Part shown: piece after piece, positions 32,708 to 41,527 of the stretch
How the letters are laid out: each line of letters begins with the position of its first letter
Position numbering within the stretch: position 1 is the stretch's first letter
Source of the DNA: Actinoplanes sp. NBRC 103695
GTDB lineage: Bacteria > Actinomycetota > Actinomycetes > Mycobacteriales > Micromonosporaceae
Assembly: GCF_030269485.1 (NCBI RefSeq)
Contig: NZ_BSTL01000002.1
Coordinates: 485,101-549,100 of the forward strand
DNA length: 64,000 nucleotides
Direction: 5' to 3'
The notes under the pieces: generated by a model
Databases searched by the model: none
What the model was told of the DNA's origin: nothing
Seen by the model: the letters and a program-made list of their open reading frames with translations, nothing else
Position numbers and translations under genes: made by a program

Positions 32708-33838
32708 GTGCTGGAACATGCCATCGGGTTTCTGTCGTCCGACTCCGCGGAGCGGGATCCGGCCGGCGCCGGACCCATCCTGGAAATGAGTTCCGCACGC
32801 ATCCGCGCGGCCGTCGCGGAATTCATCGGCGCCTTCCCCGATGTTCAGCCGTTCTACGCCACGAAATGCAATCCCGACCCGGGTGTGCTCCGGTTGCTGG
32901 GTGAGGCCGGCTGCTCGTTCGAGATCGCGTCGACCGCCGAACTGCACATGCTCGCCGACCTTGGCGTCCGGCCCAGCGACATGATCTTCAGCAATCCGGT
33001 GCGTGCCCGCGAGCAGACCAGAATCGCAGCTCAGGCCGGTGTGCACCGATTCGCCGTGGACTCCACGGAAGAGCTGCGCCGCACCGCGTCCGTGGCGCCC
33101 GCGTGCGACGTGTCGGTCCGGGTCGCGACCGCGCCCGGCGACAGCCTGGTGCCCAGCGAGGGGAAGTTCGGCGTCGGGGTCGACGACGCTGTCCGGCTGT
33201 GCAAAGAGGCCGTTGAGCTCGGACTCCACCTGCACGGGCTGACCTTCCACATGGGCTCGCAGACGCTCACGCCCGAGACGCTCGCCCGGCCCATGGACGA
33301 CGTGCGCGAGGTGATGACGCGGATCGCGTCGGACGGCCTGCGGGTCGACCTGCTCGACATCGGCGGCGGTTTCCCGGCCCGCTACTCCGAGCACATCCCG
33401 CCGCTCGCCGATTTCGGCCGGGTGTTCGCGCGGAAGCGCCAGGAGCTGCCGTACGAGGTGGAGGTCGTCGCCGAACCCGGCCGCTGCCTGGTCGCGAACG
33501 CCGGGACGTTCCGCTGCCGGGTGATCGGGGTGGCGGAGAGGCACGGGGTCCGCTGGGCGCACACCGACCTGGGCGTCTTCAACGGCATGATGGAGGCCCT
33601 CGAGTCCGGCGGTGACCTGCGCTACCCGCTCGGCGACAGCCGCGGCTCGGCGTCCCGCGAGCTGTTCAACGTGACCGGCCCGACGTGCGACAGCCAGGAC
33701 ACGTTCGCCACCGGGGTGCCGCTGTCGGCCGACCTCCGCGAGGGCGACGAGATCCAGGTCGGGTCAGCCGGTGCATATACCGCTACTTACAGCACCCGAT
33801 TTCACGGCTTCCCGGCTCCGCGGGTTGTCATCATCTGA
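32708..33838 (+). CDS. Fold-type III PLP decarboxylase (ornithine/lysine/DAP type)
   Basis: A 376-residue enzyme. The PLP-binding Lys is in FYATKCNPDP near residue 52. Other conserved pieces are FHMGSQ, LDIGGGFP, AEPGRCLV, the second-subunit Cys region GPTCDSQD, and GAYTATYSTRFHGF at the end. The fit is closest to ornithine- or lysine-type decarboxylases that make putrescine or cadaverine; diaminopimelate decarboxylase is less likely because of the shorter form and CDSQD. The GTG at 32708 directly precedes the conserved body. It is convergent with an oxidoreductase gene. Confidence 0.85.
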   Translation: MLEHAIGFLSSDSAERDPAGAGPILEMSSARIRAAVAEFIGAFPDVQPFYATKCNPDPGVLRLLGEAGCSFEIASTAELHMLADLGVRPSDMIFSNPVRAREQTRIAAQAGVHRFAVDSTEELRRTASVAPACDVSVRVATAPGDSLVPSEGKFGVGVDDAVRLCKEAVELGLHLHGLTFHMGSQTLTPETLARPMDDVREVMTRIASDGLRVDLLDIGGGFPARYSEHIPPLADFGRVFARKRQELPYEVEVVAEPGRCLVANAGTFRCRVIGVAERHGVRWAHTDLGVFNGMMEALESGGDLRYPLGDSRGSASRELFNVTGPTCDSQDTFATGVPLSADLREGDEIQVGSAGAYTATYSTRFHGFPAPRVVII

Positions 33839-33850
33839 CACTCCGGACAT

Positions 33851-34921
33851 TCAGTCGTGCGGGTGACGGCAATCGGCGAGCTCTGGTGCCGGGTTGCCGG
33901 TCAGCAACTCCTGGGCGATCAGCCGGGCGGCGGTCGGGGCGAGGCAGACGGCCGAGTGCATCACGGCCGTGTAGGTGCCGTCCGCCGCGTACCCGATGAT
34001 CGGTCCTCGGGGTGGCATCGGCCTGGAGCCGACCGCCCAGCTCAGCACACGCACCTGCTCCGCGCCTGCCCACGCCGCGCGGAAGCGGGCGACGACGGCC
34101 TCCGGGTCCTGGCCGGCCTCCGCGGCGAACAGCAGCTCGCCCGGGCGGCCCTCGCGCACCTCGAAGTCCGGCGCGGAGACGATCGTGCGGACCAGGCCGG
34201 GCGGGGCGGACGCGCGGATCAGCACGGCGGGCGACATCTCGGTCAGCGCGGCGCCGGTGGCCAGGACCACCACGTCGGCCTCGAGACGGCCCCGGTCGGT
34301 GGTCACGGTGCGAGCGGTCGTCGCGGTTGCGGTCGTTTCCAGGTGTACGCGGGTCCCGCGGCGTTCGGCGGCCTCGACCAGGGCGGCGGACATCCCGGCG
34401 GCGTCCACCGTGCCGTCGGTGGGGGAATGCATCGCCCGGGCGGGAACGTCGCGCAGGTTCGGTTCCAGGGCGGCGATCTCTCGCGCGCCGACCCAGTGGT
34501 AACCCGGATCGGATTCGTCTTGCCGCTGGTCCGGCTGCTCGTTCGGCCGCTGGTCCGGCTGCTCGTTGGGCGGCGCGTCTGGTCGGTCGTTGGGCGGCGC
34601 GTCTGGTCGGTCGTCCCGGCGCTCGTCCGGGAGAGAGGCGGGCGGCCAGGACAGGGAGCCGCACCAGCGGATCGGGATGGCCGGGACATCGGCGGCGAGC
34701 CTGCGGTAGTCGGCCAGGATGTGTGGGCGCAGGTCGGCGGCGCCGCCCGGCCAGTGGCCGCCGATGCCGTCGCCGATCCAGGCGAAGGAACTGCCGGTGA
34801 CACCGGCGCCGGGTGCCGGCCCGCGGTCGAGCAGCGTCACCGCCGCGCCGTCGTGGGCCAGTTGGTAGGCCACGCAGGCGCCCACGATGCCCGCGCCCAC
34901 CACGATCACCGACGTCGTCAC
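33851..34921 (-). CDS. FAD-dependent amino acid oxidase/dehydrogenase (DAO family) with repeat insertion
   Basis: A 356-residue flavoprotein. The FAD-binding loop VVGAGIVGACVAYQLA is at the N-terminus, followed by GSSFAWIG, and the C-terminal FAD contact is MPPRGPIIGYAADG near residue 300. It resembles glycine oxidase or D-amino acid dehydrogenase; the substrate is unknown. Between about residues 98 and 138 lies a hydrophilic insertion of Arg-Pro-Asp/Gln-Pro-Asp repeats coded by a 24-bp array, absent from typical members. GTG start at 34921. It converges with the decarboxylase, with 12 bases between stops. Confidence 0.8.
   Translation of the reverse strand: MTTSVIVVGAGIVGACVAYQLAHDGAAVTLLDRGPAPGAGVTGSSFAWIGDGIGGHWPGGAADLRPHILADYRRLAADVPAIPIRWCGSLSWPPASLPDERRDDRPDAPPNDRPDAPPNEQPDQRPNEQPDQRQDESDPGYHWVGAREIAALEPNLRDVPARAMHSPTDGTVDAAGMSAALVEAAERRGTRVHLETTATATTARTVTTDRGRLEADVVVLATGAALTEMSPAVLIRASAPPGLVRTIVSAPDFEVREGRPGELLFAAEAGQDPEAVVARFRAAWAGAEQVRVLSWAVGSRPMPPRGPIIGYAADGTYTAVMHSAVCLAPTAARLIAQELLTGNPAPELADCRHPHD
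34526..34621 (-). repeat. 24-bp in-frame tandem repeat, 4 copies
   Basis: Four 24-bp units in two near-identical pairs (CTGGTCCGGCTGCTCGTTSG... and CGCGTCTGGTCGGTCG...). On the coding strand they give eight-residue units of the type NEQPDQRP and NDRPDAPP. They sit within the oxidase gene, keeping frame. Confidence 0.85.
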
Positions 34922-35057
34922 GCTGACAGGCTAAGGGCCGACCACTGACCTGGTCGACGGACTTGGGTGGGGCGGCGGGACCGTTGGGGAAGCGGCGCGC
35001 GGGCGGGCGGCGCGGTGGCGTGCGCGCGGGTTCGGCGGATGGGTGCCTGGCGGGGCG

Positions 35058-35131
35058 GCGGAGGGCGCGCCGCGGGACCGGTGAGGCCGGACGGGGGCGG
35101 AGGGCGCGCCACGGGGGCGGTGAGGCCGGAC
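35058..35131. repeat. 39-bp direct repeat, 2 copies, upstream of the methyltransferase
   Basis: Two copies of a unit starting GCGGAGGGCGCGCC and ending CGGTGAGGCCGGAC, at 35058 and 35097, differ at three bases. The rest of the 225-base gap between the divergent oxidase and methyltransferase genes is extremely GC-rich, with no other feature. Confidence 0.7.
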
Positions 35132-35146
35132 CTACGGTGGTCGATC

Positions 35147-35785
35147 ATGGACGACTGGATCGCGGACACGCGCACCTCCTACGACACGGTGGCCGCCGGC
35201 TATGCCGACTTCGCGCGGGAGGCGCTGACCGGGCAGCCCTACCTGAAGGCGAGCCTGGCGCTCTTCGCCGACCTGGTGCGGGCCGCGGGCGGCGGGCCGG
35301 TCGCGGACGTGGGCTGCGGGCCCGGCCATGTCACCGCTCACCTGCACGGGCTCGGCGTGGACGCGTTCGGCATCGATCTGTCGCCGGAGATGATCGCGCT
35401 GGCCCGGCGGGAGCATCCAGCACTGCGCTTCGAGGTGGGCTCGATGACTGAACTGCCGCTCGCTGACGCGTCGGTGGCAGGGGTCATCGCGTTCTGGTCG
35501 TTGATCCACATTCCGGACGATGCGCTGGCGGGTGTGCTCGGGCATTTCCGCCGTGTGCTGAAGGCCGGTGCGCCGCTGCTGGCCGGCTTCCACGTGGGTG
35601 AGAGCAGCAGCCTCAAGACGTCGGGCTACGGCGGTCATCCGATGAAGGTCCACGTCCACCGCCGGCGGCCCGACGTCGTGGCGGAACGGCTGCGTGAGGC
35701 CGGGTTCACGGTCGACGCCCAGCTGCTGCTCGACCCTGACACCGACCGCCCGGGCGCCCTCGTGGTGGCCCACCACCCGGGGTGA
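35147..35785 (+). CDS. Class I SAM-dependent methyltransferase
   Basis: A 212-residue methyltransferase. Motif I VADVGCGPGHVTAHL is near residues 52-66, the acidic ribose-binding residue is in GIDLSPEM near 75, and post-I SMTELPLAD and FWSLIHIP follow. The opening DWIADTRTSYDTVAAGYADF is the usual methyltransferase type 11/25 helix. The substrate is a small molecule of unknown identity. It is a single gene, divergent from the oxidase. Its stop codon lies inside the first copy of the dispersed repeat at 35781. Confidence 0.86.
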   Translation: MDDWIADTRTSYDTVAAGYADFAREALTGQPYLKASLALFADLVRAAGGGPVADVGCGPGHVTAHLHGLGVDAFGIDLSPEMIALARREHPALRFEVGSMTELPLADASVAGVIAFWSLIHIPDDALAGVLGHFRRVLKAGAPLLAGFHVGESSSLKTSGYGGHPMKVHVHRRRPDVVAERLREAGFTVDAQLLLDPDTDRPGALVVAHHPG

Positions 35786-35848
35786 TGCGTATGGGTAAGC
35801 AGAGCAAAGCGGCAGGGTGATGCATATATGTGCGCAGAGCAAAGCGGC
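35781..35848 (+). repeat. Dispersed ~33-bp repeat, tandem pair A
   Basis: Two copies, at 35781-35813 and 35816-35848, share the form GGTGATGCGTATGGGTAAGC then AGAGCAAAGCGGC. The second has diverged in the middle. The first copy includes the methyltransferase stop codon. The same element recurs as a pair at 42660-42750. Confidence 0.85.
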
Positions 35849-35998
35849 GTCGGGGCAGTGCGGGGAGTGAGCGATCAGCGTCGCTGGATGGGCTGGCGGC
35901 GGCGACCTATGATCTTGGATTCGCCGTGGTGGCGGGGTGATTGTTGCCGAGTGGCGGCGGACGGTCGTAGTTCGTAACACGCCGCCGGGAGAATCCGG

Positions 35999-38632
35999 GT
36001 GTGGTCGGATCGTGAGATGGGGGTGAGCGGCGGCGTGGAGCGGGTGCGCCTGGCTCAAGCCGACTCGGGGGAGCAGGCCTGGCGGGCCTGGGGGCCCTAC
36101 CTGGCCGAACGCGCCTGGGGCACGGTCCGGGAGGACTACAGCGAGCACGGCACCGCCTGGGACTACTTCCCGCACGATCACGCTCGGTCGCGAGCCTACC
36201 GGTGGAACGACGACGGTATGGCAGGGGTCTGTGACGATCGGCAGACGTTCTGTTTCGCGCTGGCGCTGTGGAACGGGGCGGATCCGATCCTCAAGGAGCG
36301 GATGTTCGGGCTCGGCGGGGACGGCGGCAACCACGGCGAGGACGCCAAGGAATACTGGTGGTACCTCGACTCCACGCCCACCCACAGCTGGATGACTTGG
36401 CGTTATCACTACCCCCAGGCCCCTTTTCCGTACGACGAGCTGGTGCGCGTCAACGGCCAGCGGTCGCGGGAACAGGGCGAGTACGAGCTGGTCGACACCG
36501 GCGTCTTCGACGAGGACCGGTTCTGGGCGGTGACCGTCGACTACGCCAAGGCCTCACCCACCGACATGTGCATCGTCATCACCGTGAGCAACCGCGGGCC
36601 GGACGAGGCGACCCTGCACGTGCTGCCGACGCTGTGGTTCCGCAACACCTGGTCGTGGGGGCAGCCGAACCGGCCGGTGCCGCAGCTCGCCGGCTCGCCG
36701 GGGCGCCTGGACGGCCGGCACCGCGGCCTCGGTCACCTGGCCCTGCGGGGTGAGGGTGAGCCGCGCGCCCTGGTCTGCGACAACGAGACGAACTCGCAGC
36801 GCCTGTGGGGCATGCCGGGCACCACGATGTACCCGAAGGACGGCATCAACGACCACCTGGTCAAGGGCGCGCCCACGGTCAACCCGGCCGGCGTCGGCAC
36901 GAAGGGCGCCCTGCACTACGAGGTGACGCTGGGGGCGGGGGAGACGCGGCGGATCAGGTTGCGGCTCGTCCAGTCCGACGTACACCTGGATGAAGTTGAT
37001 CTTGATGTTGAACCGGTGATGCGGGAACGGCGCCGGGAGGCCGACGAGTTCTTCACCGAGCTCGTCCCGGCCGCGGCCAGCAGCGAGGAGGCCGCCGTCG
37101 CCCGGCAGGCCGTCGCGGGGCTGATGTGGGGCAAACAGTTCTACCACTTCGACGTCAAGCAGTGGCTGACCGGCGATCCGGGGTCGGGGCCACCGCCACC
37201 CGGCCGGCGCTACGGGCGCAACAACGCCTGGTGGCACATGAACAGCTTCGACGTCATCTCCATGCCCGACCCCTGGGAGTACCCCTGGTACGCCGCCTGG
37301 GACCTGGCCTTCCACTGCGTGACCATCGCGCGCGTCGACCCGGGCTTCGCGAAGTCCCAGCTCCTGCTGCTGCTCCGCGAGTGGTATATGCACCCCAACG
37401 GCCAGATTCCGGCGTACGAGTGGGCGTTCGGTGACGTCAACCCGCCGGTGCACGCGTGGGCCGCCCTGCGGGTGTTCGAGATCGACGGGGGCCGCGACTA
37501 CGACTTCCTGGCCCGCGTCGTACACAAGCTGCTGTTGAACTTCACCTGGTGGGTGAACCGCAAGGACGTCGGCGGCAACAACGTCTTCGAGGGCGGCTTC
37601 CTCGGCCTGGACAACGTCGGCCCGTTCGACCGGTCGGCGGCGCTGCCCGTCGCGGGCGTGCTGGAGCAGTCCGACGGCACCGGCTGGATGGCGATGTACG
37701 CGCTGAACCTGCTGGACATGTCGATCCGGCTGGCGCTGCACGACCGTGCCTACGAGGACATGGCCACCAAGTTCTTCGAACACTTCGCGTACATCGCCGA
37801 GGCCGCGTACCGGCAGGGGCTGTGGGACGACGAGGACTGCTTCTTCTACGACGTGCTGCGCCTGCCGGACGGCCACCGGCTGCCGCTCAAGGCGCGCTCG
37901 ATCGTCGGGCTGCTGCCGCTGGCCGCCACGACCACGCTGAGCGCGGCCACCCTCAACCGGCTGCCCGAGCTGCAGGCCCGGGTGCGCTGGCTGCTGGCCA
38001 ACCAGCCGGACGTCGCCGACGTGATCAGCGCGCGGCGGCTCTCCCCGGAGGGCCGGCAACAGCGGCTGCTCTCGATGGTCGGCCAGGACCAGCTGCTGCG
38101 GATCCTCGGGCGGATGCTCGACCCGGAGGAGTTCCTGTCCGAGTACGGGCTGCGCTCGCTCTCCCGGTCGCACCTGGAGAAGCCGTTCCACGTGTCGCTG
38201 GGCGGCTCCGAGTTCACCGTCGGGTACGAACCGGCCGAGTCCACCAGCGGCCTGTTCGGCGGCAACTCCAACTGGCGCGGGCCGGTCTGGATGCCGATCA
38301 ACTATCTGCTGATCGAGGCCCTGCGCGAGTTCGCCGCGTTCTACGGCGACGACCTGAAGGTGGAGTACCCGACCGGCTCGGCGACCAAGGTGTCGCTGAC
38401 CGAGGTGGCCGACGACCTCTCCCGCCGCCTGGTGTCCATGTTCGTCCCGGACTCGTGGGGCCGCCGCCCGATCTACGGCGCCACCGACCTCTTCCAGAAC
38501 CACCCCGACTGGAAGGATCTCATCGTCTTCCCCGAGTACTTCCACGGCGAGAACGGCGCCGGCCTCGGCGGGTGGCACCAGACCGGCTGGACCGCGCTGG
38601 TCGTGGACCTGATCCTCACCCTGCATCGCTAG
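35999..38632 (+). CDS. GH63/MGH1-like glucosidase family protein
   Basis: An 877-residue cytoplasmic protein with no signal peptide. The first 330 residues form a beta-rich domain (WGPYLAERAWGTVREDYS). Residues about 360-870 form the alpha/alpha barrel of GH63/mannosylglycerate-hydrolase-like enzymes, with NNAWWHMNSFD, EYPWYAAWDLAFHC, EWYMHPNGQIPAYEWAFGD and GGNSNWRGPVWMPINYL. The Asp of AAWDLAF and the acidic tail GENGAGLGGWHQTGW match positions kept in that clan. Substrate unknown; glucosylated osmolytes are possible. The GTG at 35999 has GGGAGA 6 bases upstream. It ends 12 bases before an AraC regulator. Confidence 0.85.
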   Translation: MWSDREMGVSGGVERVRLAQADSGEQAWRAWGPYLAERAWGTVREDYSEHGTAWDYFPHDHARSRAYRWNDDGMAGVCDDRQTFCFALALWNGADPILKERMFGLGGDGGNHGEDAKEYWWYLDSTPTHSWMTWRYHYPQAPFPYDELVRVNGQRSREQGEYELVDTGVFDEDRFWAVTVDYAKASPTDMCIVITVSNRGPDEATLHVLPTLWFRNTWSWGQPNRPVPQLAGSPGRLDGRHRGLGHLALRGEGEPRALVCDNETNSQRLWGMPGTTMYPKDGINDHLVKGAPTVNPAGVGTKGALHYEVTLGAGETRRIRLRLVQSDVHLDEVDLDVEPVMRERRREADEFFTELVPAAASSEEAAVARQAVAGLMWGKQFYHFDVKQWLTGDPGSGPPPPGRRYGRNNAWWHMNSFDVISMPDPWEYPWYAAWDLAFHCVTIARVDPGFAKSQLLLLLREWYMHPNGQIPAYEWAFGDVNPPVHAWAALRVFEIDGGRDYDFLARVVHKLLLNFTWWVNRKDVGGNNVFEGGFLGLDNVGPFDRSAALPVAGVLEQSDGTGWMAMYALNLLDMSIRLALHDRAYEDMATKFFEHFAYIAEAAYRQGLWDDEDCFFYDVLRLPDGHRLPLKARSIVGLLPLAATTTLSAATLNRLPELQARVRWLLANQPDVADVISARRLSPEGRQQRLLSMVGQDQLLRILGRMLDPEEFLSEYGLRSLSRSHLEKPFHVSLGGSEFTVGYEPAESTSGLFGGNSNWRGPVWMPINYLLIEALREFAAFYGDDLKVEYPTGSATKVSLTEVADDLSRRLVSMFVPDSWGRRPIYGATDLFQNHPDWKDLIVFPEYFHGENGAGLGGWHQTGWTALVVDLILTLHR

Positions 38633-38644
38633 GACGACCACCCC

Positions 38645-39580
38645 ATGTACGAATGGAACTCGCCCGGTTCGATCTCCGCGGGAGACCAGTACAGCGACGC
38701 CTTCACCGATCTGCACGGCGCGAGCCGGATCACGGTGGCCGACGGCGGGCCCTGGGCGGGACGGCTCGAGTGGCAGCGGTCGGCGGCCTACGGCATCGTG
38801 CTGTGCGGCAACGTCCGGGAGGAGTTCACCCGGGACCGCCGGCACATCCGGACCGATCCGCGCGGCACGTACGAGCTGCTCATGCCGATCTCCGGGACGG
38901 CCCTGGTCGAGCAGGGTTCCGTCGCGGCCGAGATCGGACCCGGCACCCTCGCGCTCTGCGAGATCGACCGCCCGGTGGCTCTCGCGCACGGCGACGACTT
39001 CGTCTCGATCGCGCTGATCGTCCCCGGGTCCGAGGTCGAGCGCCGCAGTCCCGCGGCGGCCCGCCGGCCACCGGCCTTCAGCGGCGCCAGCGGTCTCGGT
39101 CTGCTGATCCGGCGGATGGCCGCCACCCTGCACGAGGAGCGCGAACAGCTCACCGAGGAAGCCTTCGACTTCGCCGGCGGCCAACTGCTCGACCTTGTTC
39201 TGTTCGCGGCCGACGGCGGCCTCGACTCGGCGCCGGCCGACCAGCGGGCACGGGTCGAGACCCAGGTCCGGCAGTACGTGCGGCAGCATGCCGGCGAGCC
39301 CGACCTCACCATCGTCGGCATCGCCCGGGGGCTCGGCTGGTCGGCCCGCTATCTGCAGGAAGTGCTGAAGGCCGCCGGCACGACGTCACGCGACCTCATC
39401 CGCTCGGAACGCCTGCGCCTGGCCCGGTTCCGGCTGGCCAGCCCCGGCTGGGACGGCCGGTCGATCGCCCAGATCGCCGTCGCCTCGGGATTCGCCAGTC
39501 ACGCCACCTTCACCACGGCGTACCGGCAGGAGTACAGCGAGGCGCCGCGGGACTTCCGCAAGTCCCGCGGCGCACCCTGA
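38645..39580 (+). CDS. AraC-family transcriptional regulator
   Basis: A 311-residue regulator. Residues about 20-190 form an AraC_binding_2-type sensor (PRGTYELLMPISGTALVEQG). The C-terminal 100 residues hold both helix-turn-helices (LTIVGIARGLGWSARYLQEVLK and SIAQIAVASGFASHATFTTAYRQEY). It follows the glucosidase gene by 12 bases and is convergent with an SDR gene 7 bases away. Either could be its target; position after the glucosidase suggests co-transcription. Confidence 0.9.
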   Translation: MYEWNSPGSISAGDQYSDAFTDLHGASRITVADGGPWAGRLEWQRSAAYGIVLCGNVREEFTRDRRHIRTDPRGTYELLMPISGTALVEQGSVAAEIGPGTLALCEIDRPVALAHGDDFVSIALIVPGSEVERRSPAAARRPPAFSGASGLGLLIRRMAATLHEEREQLTEEAFDFAGGQLLDLVLFAADGGLDSAPADQRARVETQVRQYVRQHAGEPDLTIVGIARGLGWSARYLQEVLKAAGTTSRDLIRSERLRLARFRLASPGWDGRSIAQIAVASGFASHATFTTAYRQEYSEAPRDFRKSRGAP

Positions 39581-39587
39581 CCGACCG

Positions 39588-40343
39588 TCAGACCTGGACG
39601 GTGCCGCCGTCCACGAACAGTTCCGTGCCGGTGACGAAGCGGCTCTGATCGGACGCCAGGAACAGGACCGCGTCGGCGACGTCGTCCGGCGTGCCGATGC
39701 GGCCGAGCGGGATCCGGGACACCAGGAACTGCTTGACCTGCTCGGCCTGGTCACCGGCGGCGCCCTCGAGCGCCCCGTTCAGGCCGGGGGTCTCGATCGT
39801 CCCGGGGCTCACCGCGTTGACCCGGATGCCGCGCCCCTTCAGCTCATTGGCCCAGGTACGCGCGAAGGAACGCACGGCCGCCTTGGTCGCCGAGTAGACG
39901 CCGAACCCCTCGGGCCCCTCGACCGTCCAGATCGAGCCCGCGAGGATGACCGACGCGTGATCGTTCATCAGCGGCAGCGCCTTCTGCACGGTGAAGACGG
40001 CGCCCTTGATGTGCACGCCCAGGAGAAGGTCGAGATGCTCCTCGGTGACCTGGTCCAGCGGGCGGGCCTCGCCCAGGCCGGCGTTCGCGAAGAGCACGTC
40101 CACCCGCCGGCCGTCCCCGGCGATCGTCGCGTACAACTGATCGAGATCGTCCGGCCGGCTGACGTCGCCGCGCACGCCGACCGCGGCCGGGCCCAGGGTT
40201 GTGACGGCGGCGTCGAGCTCCTCCTTGCGGCGGCCGGTCAGATAGACCCGGGCGCCCTCCGCGACGAACCGGCGCGCGGCGGCGAAGCCGATCCCCGTCG
40301 AGCCGCCGGTGACGACCGCGGTCTTACCTTCGAGCTGTCCCAC
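39588..40343 (-). CDS. Short-chain dehydrogenase/reductase
   Basis: A 251-residue classical SDR. The NAD(P)-binding TGGSTGIGFA is at residues 13-22, NAG at about 88, the catalytic Ser in ILAGSIW, and YSATK at about 150-154. The Arg at the end of strand 2 (TGRRKEE) favours NADP(H). The tail LFLASDQSRFVTGTELFVDGG is typical of the family. The GTG at 40343 follows GGGAG. Substrate unknown. Confidence 0.92.
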   Translation of the reverse strand: MGQLEGKTAVVTGGSTGIGFAAARRFVAEGARVYLTGRRKEELDAAVTTLGPAAVGVRGDVSRPDDLDQLYATIAGDGRRVDVLFANAGLGEARPLDQVTEEHLDLLLGVHIKGAVFTVQKALPLMNDHASVILAGSIWTVEGPEGFGVYSATKAAVRSFARTWANELKGRGIRVNAVSPGTIETPGLNGALEGAAGDQAEQVKQFLVSRIPLGRIGTPDDVADAVLFLASDQSRFVTGTELFVDGGTVQV

Positions 40344-40453
40344 TGTTCCACTCCCGAGTGTTCGAAACGTGTGCCCGCGTCAACCCTCACGTCTCGCTCG
40401 CCGTCATGCTTTCGCTCCGGCGCACGGTTCTTGCCGGTGGACGCACGCGGCGG

Positions 40454-41386
40454 TCAGCGCGCCAGCCGATCGAGAATGTCCACGGTGGACGCCCAGCCGC
40501 GCGGATCGGGCATGTGGGACGTGGCGACCGAGCGGACGTCGAAGCGGTTGCGCGGGGTGAGCCGGTCGGCCTCGCGGATGAAGCGGTCCTGCAGGGCGAG
40601 CGGGATCATCCGGTCGCGGGTGTGCCGGATGTACGTGCGCGGGATGCGTCCCCACGTCTCCCGGTGTCCCTGCGCGTTGTCGAGCGGGACCTGCGTCGAC
40701 TCGTCCGGCTGCATGGTGTTGAGCATGGCCAGGAACTCGGCGTCGGTGGCGTCCGCGCACAGCGCCTCCTTCAGTTTGGCCAGCACCTGCGGGTCGGCGG
40801 TGCGGAAGTTGGTGCGGGTCGCGCCGATGACCGCCGGATCGCCTACGCCGGCGCCGCCGAGCTCCAGGATCATGCTGTCCGCGGCCTCCGGCTCCATCAG
40901 GTACGCGGCCGGGCTCGGCAGGTCGACACAGCAGAACGCCGAGCTGTAGACCAGGCGCTCGATCAGCTCGGGCACGTCGTTGGCGACCCGGTTCACGGTG
41001 GCGCCGCCCATGCTGCCGCCCCACAGGACCACCGGGCCGTTGCGTGCGGCCCGGCGCACCGTGGCGACGGCCGCCTCGGCGTAGTCGTCCAGGGTGATGC
41101 CGGCCATCGGGGAACGCTCGGTGGCGAGGGCCGCCATGTTCTGCGGGCACTGGTACGCGAGGCGGAACTGCCCGTCGCCGATGCCGTGACCGGGCAGCTC
41201 GACGCTGACCGTGCGGTGGCCGCGCAGGGTGAGCTCGCTGTCCCCGCCCGCGCCGCCGTTGGCCCCGGTGACGATCACGATCGTGGTGATGCCGCGCCTG
41301 CCCGGATGCCGGTCGGCGCCGACCATTGCCGCCGCCGAGGTCAGAGCCGCCGCCCCGCCGAGTACGCCACGCCTTGTCAGTCCCAT
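40454..41386 (-). CDS. TAT-exported alpha/beta hydrolase
   Basis: A 310-residue protein with a twin-arginine signal (MGLTRRGVLGGAAALTSAAA) and an alpha/beta-hydrolase body. The oxyanion strand VIVTGANGGAGGDSEL follows the signal, the nucleophile elbow is GGSMGG near residue 127, and the late His is in SVATSHMPDP. It resembles salicylate-esterase-like or EstX-like hydrolases. The ATG at 41386 has GAGGAGA 6 bases upstream, giving a proper TAT N-terminus; an upstream frame extension is rejected. It stands upstream of the SDR on the same strand, 110 bases away. Confidence 0.85.
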   Translation of the reverse strand: MGLTRRGVLGGAAALTSAAAMVGADRHPGRRGITTIVIVTGANGGAGGDSELTLRGHRTVSVELPGHGIGDGQFRLAYQCPQNMAALATERSPMAGITLDDYAEAAVATVRRAARNGPVVLWGGSMGGATVNRVANDVPELIERLVYSSAFCCVDLPSPAAYLMEPEAADSMILELGGAGVGDPAVIGATRTNFRTADPQVLAKLKEALCADATDAEFLAMLNTMQPDESTQVPLDNAQGHRETWGRIPRTYIRHTRDRMIPLALQDRFIREADRLTPRNRFDVRSVATSHMPDPRGWASTVDILDRLAR

Positions 41387-41527
41387 GATGTGTCTCCTCT
41401 CGATGCGTTCGAGCTGTCCCCCCATCGGACTCCGTGCGGCGGGGCGGGCGGCAGCGGAGGAAGTAGGCGGCGGAACCTACTTTCGTAGGCTCTGCGGCGC
41501 AGGGGGCGCGCCGGTAGCGTCGGATCG

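Noticed and set aside
36554..39289. 911-codon open frame on the minus strand
   Set aside because: It lies antisense to the glucosidase and AraC genes, which show clear motifs. Its composition is the usual GC-rich shadow type.
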